Shown piece by piece: positions 15,510 through 24,840 of a stretch of 64,000 nucleotides of DNA (position 1 is the first letter of the stretch; each line of letters opens with the position of its first letter). The stretch spans positions 1-64,000 of the forward strand of contig JACJWC010000016.1 in NCBI GenBank assembly GCA_020637335.1, written 5' to 3'. Origin of the DNA: Acidobacteriota bacterium. Lineage in GTDB: Bacteria; Acidobacteriota; Holophagae; Acanthopleuribacterales; Acanthopleuribacteraceae. Below the pieces are notes generated by a model that was not told where the DNA came from, searched no databases, and saw only the letters and a program-made list of their open reading frames with translations. A program made the translations under genes and the position numbers.

Positions 15510-16637
15510 TTAAGGCTCTTTTGGGTTTGGTGTCTCGGTTTTGGCGTGACGGGACTCCCATTTCTGGCGGGCTAGGGCCTGCATGTCGGTAACGGTATCG
15601 ACTTCATCGACGATTTCCATGCCGAGCAAGGTCTCGACCACATCTTCGAGGGATACCAAACCCCGCGCTTCACCGAATTTGCCCACTACAACCGCGATGT
15701 GGATCTTTTTCTCCAGAAGGGTTTCTAATAATTCCGACAGCGACATTTCCTCCGGTACGGCAAAAAGCTCTCGTTTAAAGTGGTCCAGGCTCTGATTTTC
15801 CTGGTCTCGGGCTGCGGCCAGGAGCAGGTCATCCTTTAAGACAAAGCCGCGCCAATCATCGAAGCTAGTGCCATAAATCGGGATGCGTGTGAAATGGGGG
15901 TTTTTTTCAAGGGCTTCGCCAACCGTTTGATCCTCGGCCAAGGCGAAGACTACTGTGCGTGGGGTCATGACGTCGCAGGCTTTGAGGGCGCCGAATCGGA
16001 ACAAATTGTGAATGATCTTCGATTCGCGTTCGTGGAGGTGACCGCCTTTGGTGCCAAGTCCGGCCATGGCAATAAATTCTTCGCGGTTAAAGCCATGACT
16101 CGATTTGCCAGCCGAAATCATTTTGGTCAGTTTCTCTGAGATCCAGATCAGCGGGAACAACGCCCAAACCAGAAAGCGGACAAACAGGGCGGTCGGCTTG
16201 GCCAGGCTTTTCCAGTAAACGGCTCCGAGTGTTTTGGGTACGATTTCAGACAAAAACAGGATCATTAAGGTCATCACGGCTGAAAAAACGCCGAACCATT
16301 GGCTGCCAAAAACAACGGTCGCTTTGGCGCCGGACCCGATCGCACCGACGGTATGGGCAATGGTGTTTAAGGTCAGAATGGCTGCCAGGCTCTGATCGAT
16401 GTTTTGCTCTTTGAGTTGACTGAGGGTTTGGGCCAGTTTGGGTTTCTTTTGAGCAAGCCCGGCTATAAAAGAAGGCGTTAGGCTTAAGAGTACCGCTTCT
16501 GCTATGGAGCACAGAAACGAGATTAACAGGGCCATGCTCACATACAGCAGGAGCATTATTATATCCGCCTGATTAAATCCGGCCTGTTGAAGGGGTTCGG
16601 GCGACTGAATGGCCAAAACCAGCCAATAGGTAAACAT
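15510..16637 (-). CDS. CNNM/CorC-type membrane protein with CBS pair
   Basis: A 375-residue protein with an N-terminal CNNM (DUF21) membrane domain of three to four helices (SFLCSIAEAVLLSLTP, LFLSEIVPKTLG) and a cytoplasmic CBS pair (VMTPRTVVFAL, VSLEDVVETLLGMEIVDE). The family includes CorC and the so-called haemolysin C proteins, which act in magnesium or cobalt efflux and homeostasis. The C-terminal CorC_HlyC domain is missing, so it is a short form. AGGAGG precedes the ATG. It is transcribed away from the phosphate operon and shares the intergenic region that carries Pho-box-like repeats. Confidence 0.85.
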   Translation of the reverse strand: MFTYWLVLAIQSPEPLQQAGFNQADIIMLLLYVSMALLISFLCSIAEAVLLSLTPSFIAGLAQKKPKLAQTLSQLKEQNIDQSLAAILTLNTIAHTVGAIGSGAKATVVFGSQWFGVFSAVMTLMILFLSEIVPKTLGAVYWKSLAKPTALFVRFLVWALFPLIWISEKLTKMISAGKSSHGFNREEFIAMAGLGTKGGHLHERESKIIHNLFRFGALKACDVMTPRTVVFALAEDQTVGEALEKNPHFTRIPIYGTSFDDWRGFVLKDDLLLAAARDQENQSLDHFKRELFAVPEEMSLSELLETLLEKKIHIAVVVGKFGEARGLVSLEDVVETLLGMEIVDEVDTVTDMQALARQKWESRHAKTETPNPKEP

Positions 16638-16718
16638 AGCCCCTCCTGATCGTGTTTTTTGGCATCATAACAAATCCATAAAAGTATGGGGCGATCCGGT
16701 TCATGCGTGTTTTGTTTG

Positions 16719-16795
16719 GGTTAGGAACGGGTTAATACCTAATCCGAACCTAACGAATTGGGGCCAAAACAAGCGATCTAACCATTTTCTAACAA
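16719..16795 (+). promoter_or_regulatory. Pho-box-like direct repeats with 11-bp period
   Basis: Three pairs of 7-bp words repeat at exactly 11 bp: GGTTAGG/GGTTAAT (16719, 16730; reverse sense), ACCTAAT/ACCTAAC (16737, 16748) and CTAACCA/CTAACAA (16778, 16789). Two 7-bp half-sites with a 4-bp spacer are the classical PhoB (and PhoP) binding layout. They lie 60-140 bp before a porin-pst-phoBR operon. PhoB binding here is inferred from spacing and context. Confidence 0.6.
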
Positions 16796-16856
16796 TTCGC
16801 TCACTGAGCCTGAATGCTGCCCGCTTAACATGCGCTGCGTGGATAGAGGAGTAATT

Positions 16857-17885
16857 ATGAAAACCTTAAAGTATGTTTTTTTATGTTTGTTCTCCGTTCT
16901 GGTTTGGGCCAAAGAAACGCCTTCCTGGCTGGAAGGATTCAAAATTAAAGGCGATTTCCGCGTTCGCGGTGAATTCACCGACTACGATAATGACGCAACC
17001 AAGGATCGCAATCGCGGTCGCTTCCGTCTGCGCTTAGGCATTGAAAAAAAATTAAACGAAACGGTAACCTTTAACTTGCGCCTGGCATCAGGTGTTGGTG
17101 AGGCAACCAGCACCAACCAATCTTTTGACGGTGGGTTTGGCGAAAAAGATTTTTGGATTGATCAAGCCTACCTGACCTATAAAAAAGCGGGTTACGAGCT
17201 GGGTGCCGGTAAGGTGAAAAACCCCCTGGAAACCACGGATATTTTGTGGGACGGCGACGTTAACCCCGAAGGTCTCTACCAAGGCTTTGAATTTGGCAAA
17301 GGTTTCTTGAACCTGACCGAGTTCATGGTGGAAGAGCAGTCTTCCAAAAAAGACAGCAACCTTCTCGCGATTCAAGGTGGCTTTAAACCCAGCAAGGCTT
17401 TAACCGTTGCAGTGGGTTACCACTACTACACCAACTTGGATACAGCGGGCCTGGCCTTGGAAGGCAATACCGGTTTTGCCGAGGACTTCCACATTGCTGA
17501 TTTCCTGTTGATCTGGAAAGGCAAAGCTGGCGAAAAATCGATCAGCGCAACCGTTCATTACCTGAATAACCTGGATGAGAACGCGCCGGAAGGTATTTCG
17601 GCGGAAGATACCGGCTACGGCTTCTTCTTTGACTACGGTTCTGCCAAAAATCCCGGTGAGTGGTCGTTGGGTTACAAATATGCGCATATCGAAGCCAATA
17701 GCGTCGTGGGTGCATTTGCTGACTCCGATTTTGGCTTTGCCGATAAAGAAGGCCACGTTCTGAAGTTTGCCTACGCATCACACAAATGGATGACCTGGAA
17801 GGCCAGCTTGTTCCTGGTTGACGGCATTTTAAAAGAAACCACTGATTTCACCCGCTTGCAACTCGATTGCGAAGTGAAGTTCTAA
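16857..17885 (+). CDS. Outer-membrane porin of the phosphate operon
   Basis: A 342-residue beta-barrel protein with a signal peptide (MKTLKYVFLCLFSVLVWA) and alternating aromatic and polar strands throughout. The start region FKIKGDFRVRGEFTDY and the end FTRLQLDCEVKF, with a terminal Phe, are typical of barrels assembled by Bam, and the sequence resembles the putative porin (Porin_5-like) group. ATG 16857 lies behind GAGGAG; the frame opens at 16830. It is first in the phosphate operon, 51 bp before pstS, so it probably lets phosphate or phosphate esters cross the outer membrane. Confidence 0.8.
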   Translation: MKTLKYVFLCLFSVLVWAKETPSWLEGFKIKGDFRVRGEFTDYDNDATKDRNRGRFRLRLGIEKKLNETVTFNLRLASGVGEATSTNQSFDGGFGEKDFWIDQAYLTYKKAGYELGAGKVKNPLETTDILWDGDVNPEGLYQGFEFGKGFLNLTEFMVEEQSSKKDSNLLAIQGGFKPSKALTVAVGYHYYTNLDTAGLALEGNTGFAEDFHIADFLLIWKGKAGEKSISATVHYLNNLDENAPEGISAEDTGYGFFFDYGSAKNPGEWSLGYKYAHIEANSVVGAFADSDFGFADKEGHVLKFAYASHKWMTWKASLFLVDGILKETTDFTRLQLDCEVKF

Positions 17886-17936
17886 ACCAATCCGGCGGGT
17901 TCCTCCAGACCCGCCTTACTATCTGAGGAGTAACTC

Positions 17937-18899
17937 ATGAAAGCTTTCTTTTCTGCGTGTCTGGTGCTTGGCACCCTGACCGTTCTTGCTCAAGAGCCTG
18001 TAAAGGTTGATTCGTTAATTAAAGAATACGTGAAGGTTTCCGGTCCGTCTGGCCCGCTTAATTCTGTCGGTAGCGACACCCTGAACAACCTGATGACCTA
18101 CTGGTCCGAATCATTCCAAAAACTGTACCCCAGTGTGGTGATTGAAGTTGAAGGAAAAGGCAGTTCCACTGCACCGCCTGCGTTGACCGAAGGAACCTCC
18201 CAATTAGGCCCCATGTCGCGCAAGATGAAAGCAGAAGAGGAAGCCAAATTTGAAAAAACGCACGGCTTCAAACCGACGGCGATTGGGGTTGCTCTGGATG
18301 CTCTGGCTGTTTTTGTTCACAAGGACAACCCAATCCAAAGCCTGAGCATGGAACAAGTCGATGCCATCTTCTCCAAAACCCGTAAAGGTGGATATGCAGA
18401 AGACATCACCACCTGGGCGCAACTCGGCTTGGAAGGGGACTTTGGTCGTCACCCGCTCAGCTTGTATGGCCGCAACAGCGCTTCCGGCACTTACGGTTTC
18501 TTTAAAGAGCACGCACTGTTCAAAGGTGACTACAAAGATCAAGTCAAAGAACAACCCGGCTCTGCTAGCGTTGTGATGGGCATTACCGAAGACCTTTACG
18601 GCATCGGCTACTCGGGTATTGGTTACCTGACTTCTGGTGTTAAAACCGTTGATTTGAGCGCGAAAACCGGTGAGCCGGCCTTCGCCGCCAATATGGATAA
18701 CGTTTTAAATAAAAAGTATCCCTTGGCACGTATGCTCTACATTTACGTTGCCAAAAAGCCCAATGAACCCCTGCCGGTAACCGTTCAGGAATTCATCAAA
18801 TTTGTTCTGAGCAAAGAAGGCCAAGAAATCGTTGTTAAAGACGGTTATATGCCTTTGCCTTCCGCTGTTGTTGAAAAACAACTGGCTGTTTTGAAGTAA
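17937..18899 (+). CDS. pstS: Phosphate-binding periplasmic protein PstS
   Basis: A 320-residue substrate-binding protein with a signal peptide cleaved near VLA-Q. It has the phosphate-site blocks NSVGSDTLNNL, GKGSSTAPPALTEGTSQLGPMSRKM and YGRNSASGTYGFF, all characteristic of PstS. It delivers phosphate to the PstCA channel. GAGGAG precedes the ATG at 17937. It stands between the porin and pstC in one operon. Confidence 0.95.
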   Translation: MKAFFSACLVLGTLTVLAQEPVKVDSLIKEYVKVSGPSGPLNSVGSDTLNNLMTYWSESFQKLYPSVVIEVEGKGSSTAPPALTEGTSQLGPMSRKMKAEEEAKFEKTHGFKPTAIGVALDALAVFVHKDNPIQSLSMEQVDAIFSKTRKGGYAEDITTWAQLGLEGDFGRHPLSLYGRNSASGTYGFFKEHALFKGDYKDQVKEQPGSASVVMGITEDLYGIGYSGIGYLTSGVKTVDLSAKTGEPAFAANMDNVLNKKYPLARMLYIYVAKKPNEPLPVTVQEFIKFVLSKEGQEIVVKDGYMPLPSAVVEKQLAVLK

Positions 18900-18922
18900 G
18901 TGAAGAGGACCCGGATTCCATC

Positions 18923-21061
18923 ATGCAGCAATCCCACCTGAAAAAGGTTAAACGGGCCAACAAAATTGCCCACTTTGTGGTCAGTTCCAGTGGCATCCTA
19001 GTGGTCGCTTGTCTGATCACCATGGTGATCTTGATGATCCGGGTCACCTTACCCCTTTTCCAAAGCCCGCAGATCGAAGTTCTGGCCGAAACTGAAAACG
19101 CGGAACAGTCGCCTGACGATATTCTGGCCATGGGTCTGGGACCCTACCTGGAAAAAGGCTGGACACTTGACCGTGCTGGCCAACTGGCTATCTGCGACCT
19201 CAAAAATAATACCTGGACATTTCAGCCTCTGGTTTCAGAGCCAGTGGTGCGCTGCGATGCCCTTGGACAAAGCTGGACCTTTCAAACCGAAACCGGTGCC
19301 GTCTACGCTTTAAACGTCGATTTCAAACCCTTTTTCGCTCAGGATGGAACGCGAACGATCCAAGTGGAAACGCACCTGAGTGATCCTTTTGTGGCCCAAG
19401 TCGGCGAACGAAACCTTTTGGTGGTCAAGGATCAGAATCGCATCCTGTGCCAACAAATGGCCGATGGTTCGCTCAAGATTTATAAGGAGACACAGGAAGA
19501 GGATTTGTTTGGCGATATCACCCGCAGCCAATCCGAATGGCAGTTGGAAACCCAAGCCGTTAAATCCTTTTCGTTGTCCTCGGATGGTGCGCGGCTCATT
19601 TTAAGTGCCGATAATCGGCTTCAACTATGGGACCTCAGCGCGGAGGAGCCCCAACGTTTAGATGAAACAGCACCTGATACGCGCAATGCGGTCAGTGCAC
19701 TGGCCTTCTCCTTTGGCGACCAATCCATTTTGAGCGCCTACCAAAGCGGACGCATTTCAGCCTGGTTCCTGGTCGATGGAAAATTGATGGAAGTTCACGA
19801 GTTCCCGGGCAATTTCACCGCGCGAGACCTGCGCATCAGCGCACGTGACAAGCGTTTTTGGGCAATCGGGGAAACGCAAGCCCAATCCTGGCAGCTCACC
19901 ACCGAACGCGAACTGGGTAAAATCACGACCGCCCAGACGATCCAGGCCATGGGTGTAAATGAATCCTTCACCGGTGCTTGGGTCCATGAACAACCCAAAG
20001 GCTTTCAGTTGTTTGCCGTAAAGGCCCCGCATGGCGATGTCAGTTTCGGTGCCTTGTGGCAAAAAGTCTGGTACGAAGGTTATCCCAAACCGGAATACGT
20101 GTGGCAGAGTTCAGCATCCTCCGACGATGCCGAAGCCAAATTATCGCTGGTGCCCCTGGTTTTTGGTTCGCTCAAAGGTACCTTTTACGGGCTGCTATTT
20201 GCACTGCCCTTGGCGTTTGGTGCGGCTTTTTATGTCAGTTACCTGATGGAACCCAAACTCAAAAAGTGGATCAAACCGCTTTTGGAACTCATGGCCGCTA
20301 TTCCCTCGGTCGTGATTGGCTTTATTGCCGCACTGTGGTTGGCGCCTCGCCTTGAAGGCATTGTGCCGACTATTTTTATGGCCGTTGTTTTTGTGCCCAT
20401 ATGCCTCATTTTTGGGTCCTGGCTGATTCGACCCTTGGAACGCAAATACAAGGTCTTGGGCTGGGAATTTGTCTGGGTCCTGCCCCTTTTGATTATTGCC
20501 TTATTTGTGGCTTACCGTTCTGGTGTTTGGGTGGAAGCGGCTTTTATGGGCGGCAATTTTAAACTGTGGTATTTCGAAACGTTCCATGGTCACTTCGATT
20601 ATCGCAACTGCATGGTCGTGGGCATGGCCTTAGGGTTTACCGTCTTCCCAATCGTCTTTACCATCAGCGAAGATGCCTTAAGCAATGTTCCGCCTGCAAT
20701 GACGGCAGCCTCACTCGCGCTGGGCGCATCGCGTTGGCAAACCTTGCGCAAAGTTGTTTTACCCATGGCGAGCCCGGGTCTGTTTGCCGCCACCATGATT
20801 GGCCTGGGTCGCGCGGTTGGCGAAACCATGATTGTGCTGATGGCGACCGGTAACACACCGATCATGGATTTCAGCATCTTTAATGGTATGCGCACCCTTT
20901 CCGCTACCATTGCAACGGAGATTCCCGAAGCCCCTGTGGGTGGGTCTTTGTATCGGATTCTCTTCCTGTCCGGTCTTTTGCTTTTCGCCTTGACCTTCAT
21001 TATCAACTCCCTTGCCGAGCTGGTCCGCTCGCGCCTGAAACAGAAATATGCCCACTTCTAA
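18923..21061 (+). CDS. pstC: Phosphate permease PstC with large periplasmic propeller-like insert
   Basis: A 712-residue form, more than twice the 300-320 residues of E. coli PstC. After a first membrane helix (about 10-40) comes a periplasmic insert of about 360 residues with WD40-like strands such as GARLILSADNRLQLWDLS and SILSAYQSGRISAWFL. The permease domain follows from about residue 410, with PLAFGAAFYVSYLM, AAIPSVVIGFIAALWLAP and the EAA loop ALSNVPPAMTAASLALGASRWQT. Similar long PstC proteins are known from marine Gammaproteobacteria. The insert may dock PstS or sense cell-wall state, which is inference. It lies 23 bp after pstS. Confidence 0.93.
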   Translation: MQQSHLKKVKRANKIAHFVVSSSGILVVACLITMVILMIRVTLPLFQSPQIEVLAETENAEQSPDDILAMGLGPYLEKGWTLDRAGQLAICDLKNNTWTFQPLVSEPVVRCDALGQSWTFQTETGAVYALNVDFKPFFAQDGTRTIQVETHLSDPFVAQVGERNLLVVKDQNRILCQQMADGSLKIYKETQEEDLFGDITRSQSEWQLETQAVKSFSLSSDGARLILSADNRLQLWDLSAEEPQRLDETAPDTRNAVSALAFSFGDQSILSAYQSGRISAWFLVDGKLMEVHEFPGNFTARDLRISARDKRFWAIGETQAQSWQLTTERELGKITTAQTIQAMGVNESFTGAWVHEQPKGFQLFAVKAPHGDVSFGALWQKVWYEGYPKPEYVWQSSASSDDAEAKLSLVPLVFGSLKGTFYGLLFALPLAFGAAFYVSYLMEPKLKKWIKPLLELMAAIPSVVIGFIAALWLAPRLEGIVPTIFMAVVFVPICLIFGSWLIRPLERKYKVLGWEFVWVLPLLIIALFVAYRSGVWVEAAFMGGNFKLWYFETFHGHFDYRNCMVVGMALGFTVFPIVFTISEDALSNVPPAMTAASLALGASRWQTLRKVVLPMASPGLFAATMIGLGRAVGETMIVLMATGNTPIMDFSIFNGMRTLSATIATEIPEAPVGGSLYRILFLSGLLLFALTFIINSLAELVRSRLKQKYAHF

Positions 21062-21080
21062 AAGCCAACAGGAATCCAAC

Positions 21081-22673
21081 ATGAACGCTGCAGAAAATGT
21101 TCAAGAGCAGGCAGTTGTGGGGGCTTTCCCGCAAATCAGCTTCAAAAAGCCGGCAGGTGACCACTGGGTCTGGTTGTGTTCTGGTGCACTGACCGTTTCA
21201 TTGCTTGCCCTGATCGGCCTGGTCCTTCTGATTATTTCCCAGGGCTTTCGCGCCCTATGGCCAGCCCCGATCCACCTGATCCAGATGGGCGATAAAGATG
21301 CTGTTCTCGGCGAAATCGTAGAACGAGACCCCGAGCATGACCGCATCCATATTCGACGCGGGAACCGCGAAATTTTTGGCCTGGACTTTACTTGGGTCAA
21401 CATGGATGAATCGACAGGTCGTGAAATACCTAAAAATGCCCTGATGTTGGAACGTCTTGAAAACGGCAACTTTTATGGCTTCCTCGACAATAGTTTGAGC
21501 GAAGACCAATTTAAACGTGCCGTAGCTCAGGGTGCCAAAGGACTGGCCTCCCTACATCACATGGAAGATGCGCTGAACGATTACAATATCAAGCTGAAAA
21601 AGCTCAAATCCAAGATGTTCCGCGCAGCGGATAATCCCGACAAATTAGCCGCACTAGCCGCTGAAAAAACAGAAATTGAGGCGGACTTCCAAAAAGAAAT
21701 CGACCGGGTCGAAAAGTTTCGGGCCGACCTATTTGCCGAAAAAGTGGCGTTGGTCGATGTCACAGGTCGAGCCGTTTCGCTGCCTGCGGCCTCGGTGCTG
21801 CGTATCGTTTACCCCAACCGCATGAACTTTTTCTCGCGGTGTTGGCTCTTTGTGAAACGCTTTTTCGCTTTGCTGGTCGATCCGCCGCGCGAAGCCAACA
21901 CGGAGGGTGGTCTTTTCCCGGCCATCTTCGGTACCGCCTTAATGGTGTTGTTGATGAGCTTGTTTGCCACCCCACTGGGCGTTATTGCTGCGGTTTATTT
22001 GCATGAATACGCCAAAAGTGGCTGGTTTGTGCGCTGGGTTCGCATCACCGTCAACAACCTGGCCGGCGTGCCGTCGATTGTCTACGGCATTTTTGGCCTG
22101 CAATTTTTTGTCTACGGGATCGGTGGCAGCATTGATCAATGGTTTTTCAGTGAAAACTTACCAACCCCAACCTTTGGTACGGGTGGATTGATCTGGGCTT
22201 CTTTGACCATGGCGTTGCTGACCTTGCCAGTCGTGATTGTTGCAACTGAAGAAGGGCTCTCTGCCGTGCCAAAAGGCATGCGTGAAGGCGCACTCGCCTT
22301 GGGCGCGTCCCAATGGCAAACCATTTGGCGTGTGGTGCTGCCCATGTCCAGTCCGGGCATCCTGACAGGGGTCATTCTCTCCATTGCACGTGCGGCTGGC
22401 GAAGTGGCGCCGCTCATGTTGGTCGGCGTGATTAAGTTGGCGCCGCATCTGGCCTTGGATGGGCATTTTCCCTTCTTTCACCCCGAACGAAAATTTATGC
22501 ATTTGGGATTTCATATCTACGATGTCGGCTTTCAAAGCCCCAACGTCGATGCTGCAATTCCCATGGTGTATGTCACCACCTTCTTTCTCTTGACCCTGGT
22601 TTTGGGTTTGAATGCGCTGGCCATGATCTTGCGCCAAAAACTGCGTCAACGTTACCGTAGTGGTGCGTTTTAA
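21081..22673 (+). CDS. pstA: Phosphate permease PstA with coiled-coil periplasmic insert
   Basis: A 530-residue long-form PstA. A first helix at about 30-60 is followed by a periplasmic insert. The insert holds a lysine- and glutamate-rich coiled coil at about 165-215 (YNIKLKKLKSKMF and EKTEIEADFQKEIDRVEKF). The permease domain follows with ATPLGVIAAVYLHEYAK, NLAGVPSIVYGIFGLQFF and the EAA loop LSAVPKGMREGALALGASQWQTI. It pairs with the equally enlarged PstC to form the channel. I prefer ATG 21081 behind CAGGAATC; the frame opens at 21048, where it would overlap pstC. Confidence 0.93.
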   Translation: MNAAENVQEQAVVGAFPQISFKKPAGDHWVWLCSGALTVSLLALIGLVLLIISQGFRALWPAPIHLIQMGDKDAVLGEIVERDPEHDRIHIRRGNREIFGLDFTWVNMDESTGREIPKNALMLERLENGNFYGFLDNSLSEDQFKRAVAQGAKGLASLHHMEDALNDYNIKLKKLKSKMFRAADNPDKLAALAAEKTEIEADFQKEIDRVEKFRADLFAEKVALVDVTGRAVSLPAASVLRIVYPNRMNFFSRCWLFVKRFFALLVDPPREANTEGGLFPAIFGTALMVLLMSLFATPLGVIAAVYLHEYAKSGWFVRWVRITVNNLAGVPSIVYGIFGLQFFVYGIGGSIDQWFFSENLPTPTFGTGGLIWASLTMALLTLPVVIVATEEGLSAVPKGMREGALALGASQWQTIWRVVLPMSSPGILTGVILSIARAAGEVAPLMLVGVIKLAPHLALDGHFPFFHPERKFMHLGFHIYDVGFQSPNVDAAIPMVYVTTFFLLTLVLGLNALAMILRQKLRQRYRSGAF

Positions 22674-22686
22674 TTAAGGAGCACTT

Positions 22687-23457
22687 GTGCATACTGGACT
22701 CGAAAAAACCGCACTGGCCGTCAATAACCTCGACTTCTATTACGGCGAAAAAAAGGCTTTAAGCGATATCACCATGAACATCCCTAAAGGTTTGGTAACC
22801 GCTTTTATCGGTCCTTCCGGCTGTGGCAAATCAACCCTACTTCGCTGTTTCAATCGCATGAACGATTTGGTCGATAGTGCGCGCACCCACGGTGAAATTA
22901 TCCTGGATGGACACAACGTTCTGGGCGATTCCTTTGATGTCATCCAGTTGCGCCGGCGAATCGGCATGGTGTTCCAGAAATCCAATCCCTTCCCCATGTC
23001 GATTTATGAAAATGTAATTTATGGCTTGCGCATTGCCGGTGTGAAAAAAAAGGCAGTTCTGGATGAGGCTGTTGAACGCAGTTTGCGCGGCGCGGCCTTA
23101 TGGGAAGAGGTCAAAGACCGCCTGCACGATTCGGCACTTGGCCTTTCAGGCGGCCAAATGCAGCGTCTGTGCATCGCGCGCGGCATTGCGGTCAATCCTG
23201 AAATCCTTTTAATGGATGAGCCGTGTAGTGCACTCGACCCGATTGCTACGGCAAAAGTTGAAGAATTGATTCACGAACTCAAAAACAGCTTTACGGTTGT
23301 CATTGTTACGCACAATATGCAACAAGCTGCGCGCGTTTCGCAAAAAACAGCATTTTTGTATATGGGTGAGTTGATTGAGTTTGGCGATACTTCCCAACTC
23401 TTCACCAACCCCACGCAATCGAAAACAGAAGACTATATTACTGGACGGTTTGGTTAG
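22687..23457 (+). CDS. pstB: Phosphate import ATPase PstB
   Basis: A 256-residue ATP-binding subunit of the phosphate transporter. It has Walker A GPSGCGKST, the PstB-typical CFNRMNDL after it, Q-loop GMVFQKSNPFPMSIYENV, signature LSGGQMQR and Walker B ILLMDEPCSALDP. The start is a GTG at 22687 behind AAGGAG. It lies 13 bp after pstA and 8 bp before phoU. Confidence 0.97.
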   Translation: MHTGLEKTALAVNNLDFYYGEKKALSDITMNIPKGLVTAFIGPSGCGKSTLLRCFNRMNDLVDSARTHGEIILDGHNVLGDSFDVIQLRRRIGMVFQKSNPFPMSIYENVIYGLRIAGVKKKAVLDEAVERSLRGAALWEEVKDRLHDSALGLSGGQMQRLCIARGIAVNPEILLMDEPCSALDPIATAKVEELIHELKNSFTVVIVTHNMQQAARVSQKTAFLYMGELIEFGDTSQLFTNPTQSKTEDYITGRFG

Positions 23458-23465
23458 AGGAAATT

Positions 23466-24131
23466 ATGGCAGAACAACATTTTCACCGCGAAATTAGCGA
23501 ATTAAAGAGCCAGGTCGCAATCCTGGGTGGCATGGTTGAAGGCGGGATTGGCCGCGCTCTGAAAGCTTTGCGCGAAGGCAACTTGGCCATGGCACAAGAG
23601 GTGGTTGAATCCGACAAAGTGATTGACGAGATCGAGGTTCAAATTGAGGAAGCCTGCCTCAAGGTTCTGGCCTTGTACCAGCCGGTTGCGCGCGACCTGC
23701 GAACCGTCATTACCATCCTCAAAGTCACCAATGACCTCGAGTCCATGGGCGATTTGATGGAGTCAATTGCCAACAAAGTGGCCCTGGTCGACGCTGAAAA
23801 CTTTGAACGCAGCCCCATGAAATTGGGGCCCATGGCCGATAAAGCCATGGAAATGGTCCACAAAGCGCTCGATTGCCTGTTGCAGGAAAACGTACGGGTT
23901 GCGCGCGAAGTCCATCAACTGGACGAAGTGGTTGATCAATACCACGCGGAAAACCACAAAACGGTTGCCGATGGCATTAATTCGCGCGGTGACAAATTTT
24001 CGCTGGCCGAATTGAAGTTGCTTTCCGTTTCCCGTGCTTTGGAACGCATCGCCGATTTGGCCACCCACATTGCCGAAGATGTGATTTATCTGGTTGAGGC
24101 GAAAATTGTTCGCCATCGCAAAGTGATTTAA
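23466..24131 (+). CDS. phoU: Phosphate signalling protein PhoU
   Basis: A 221-residue all-helical protein made of two repeated three-helix bundles. Each bundle holds a metal-site-like E-x-x-x-D pattern (VVESDKVIDEIEVQIEE and EVHQLDEVVDQYHAE). PhoU links the Pst transporter to the PhoR kinase and keeps the regulon off when phosphate is plentiful. Length and order (pstB-phoU-phoB-phoR) are standard. Confidence 0.95.
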   Translation: MAEQHFHREISELKSQVAILGGMVEGGIGRALKALREGNLAMAQEVVESDKVIDEIEVQIEEACLKVLALYQPVARDLRTVITILKVTNDLESMGDLMESIANKVALVDAENFERSPMKLGPMADKAMEMVHKALDCLLQENVRVAREVHQLDEVVDQYHAENHKTVADGINSRGDKFSLAELKLLSVSRALERIADLATHIAEDVIYLVEAKIVRHRKVI

Positions 24132-24153
24132 GAAAAAGAAGGGGAGGCTCCTG

Positions 24154-24840
24154 ATGTCGCGCATTTTGATCATCGAAGACGAAGACGATATTGCCCGTTT
24201 GTTGGAATTCAACCTCGTACGCGAAGGTTTTGACGTTCAAAAGGCTGACACCGGGCATAAAGGGTTAACCGTGGCCCAACAGCAATTGCCTGACCTGATC
24301 CTGCTCGATTTAATGTTGCCCGAACTCAATGGCCTTGAAGTGTGTCGCCGACTGAAAGCCAATCCCAAAACAGCCCGGATTCCCTTGATTATGCTGACAG
24401 CAAAAGGTGAAGAGGCCGATGTGGTTACTGGCTTGGAATTGGGCGCCGATGATTACATCGCCAAACCCTTCAGTATTCGCATCTTACTGGCCCGTGTTCG
24501 TTCTGTTTTACGTCGTGGTGCTCCGCTTGAGAACCAGGAGAGTGAGTGGGTCCACGTGGGCGATCTGAAAATCCATACCGGTCGCCATGAAGCCGTTTTG
24601 GCCGAGGAAACCCTGCCTTTGACCCCACTGGAATTTCAACTTCTGCTCACCTTGGCCAGCAAACCCGGCTGGGTCTTTACCCGCAACCAAATCGTGGCCC
24701 AGATTCGCGGCGAAGATTATGCCGTAACCGATCGTGCCGTGGACGTATTGATGGTCGGGTTGCGCAAAAAATGTGGCGATTTTGCCACCCGCTTAGAAAC
24801 GGTCCGCGGCATTGGCTACCGTTTGGCGGAGGGCAAGTGA
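24154..24840 (+). CDS. phoB: Phosphate response regulator PhoB
   Basis: A 228-residue OmpR-family regulator. The receiver domain has the acidic pair EDED near the start, phospho-acceptor Asp52 (LLDLMLPELNG) and Lys in DYIAKPFS. The C-terminal winged helix reads LTPLEFQLLLTLASKPGWVF and ends GIGYRLAEGK. GGGAGG precedes the ATG. Its last bases overlap the start of phoR. The likely targets are the 11-bp-period repeats before the porin gene. Confidence 0.95.
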   Translation: MSRILIIEDEDDIARLLEFNLVREGFDVQKADTGHKGLTVAQQQLPDLILLDLMLPELNGLEVCRRLKANPKTARIPLIMLTAKGEEADVVTGLELGADDYIAKPFSIRILLARVRSVLRRGAPLENQESEWVHVGDLKIHTGRHEAVLAEETLPLTPLEFQLLLTLASKPGWVFTRNQIVAQIRGEDYAVTDRAVDVLMVGLRKKCGDFATRLETVRGIGYRLAEGK

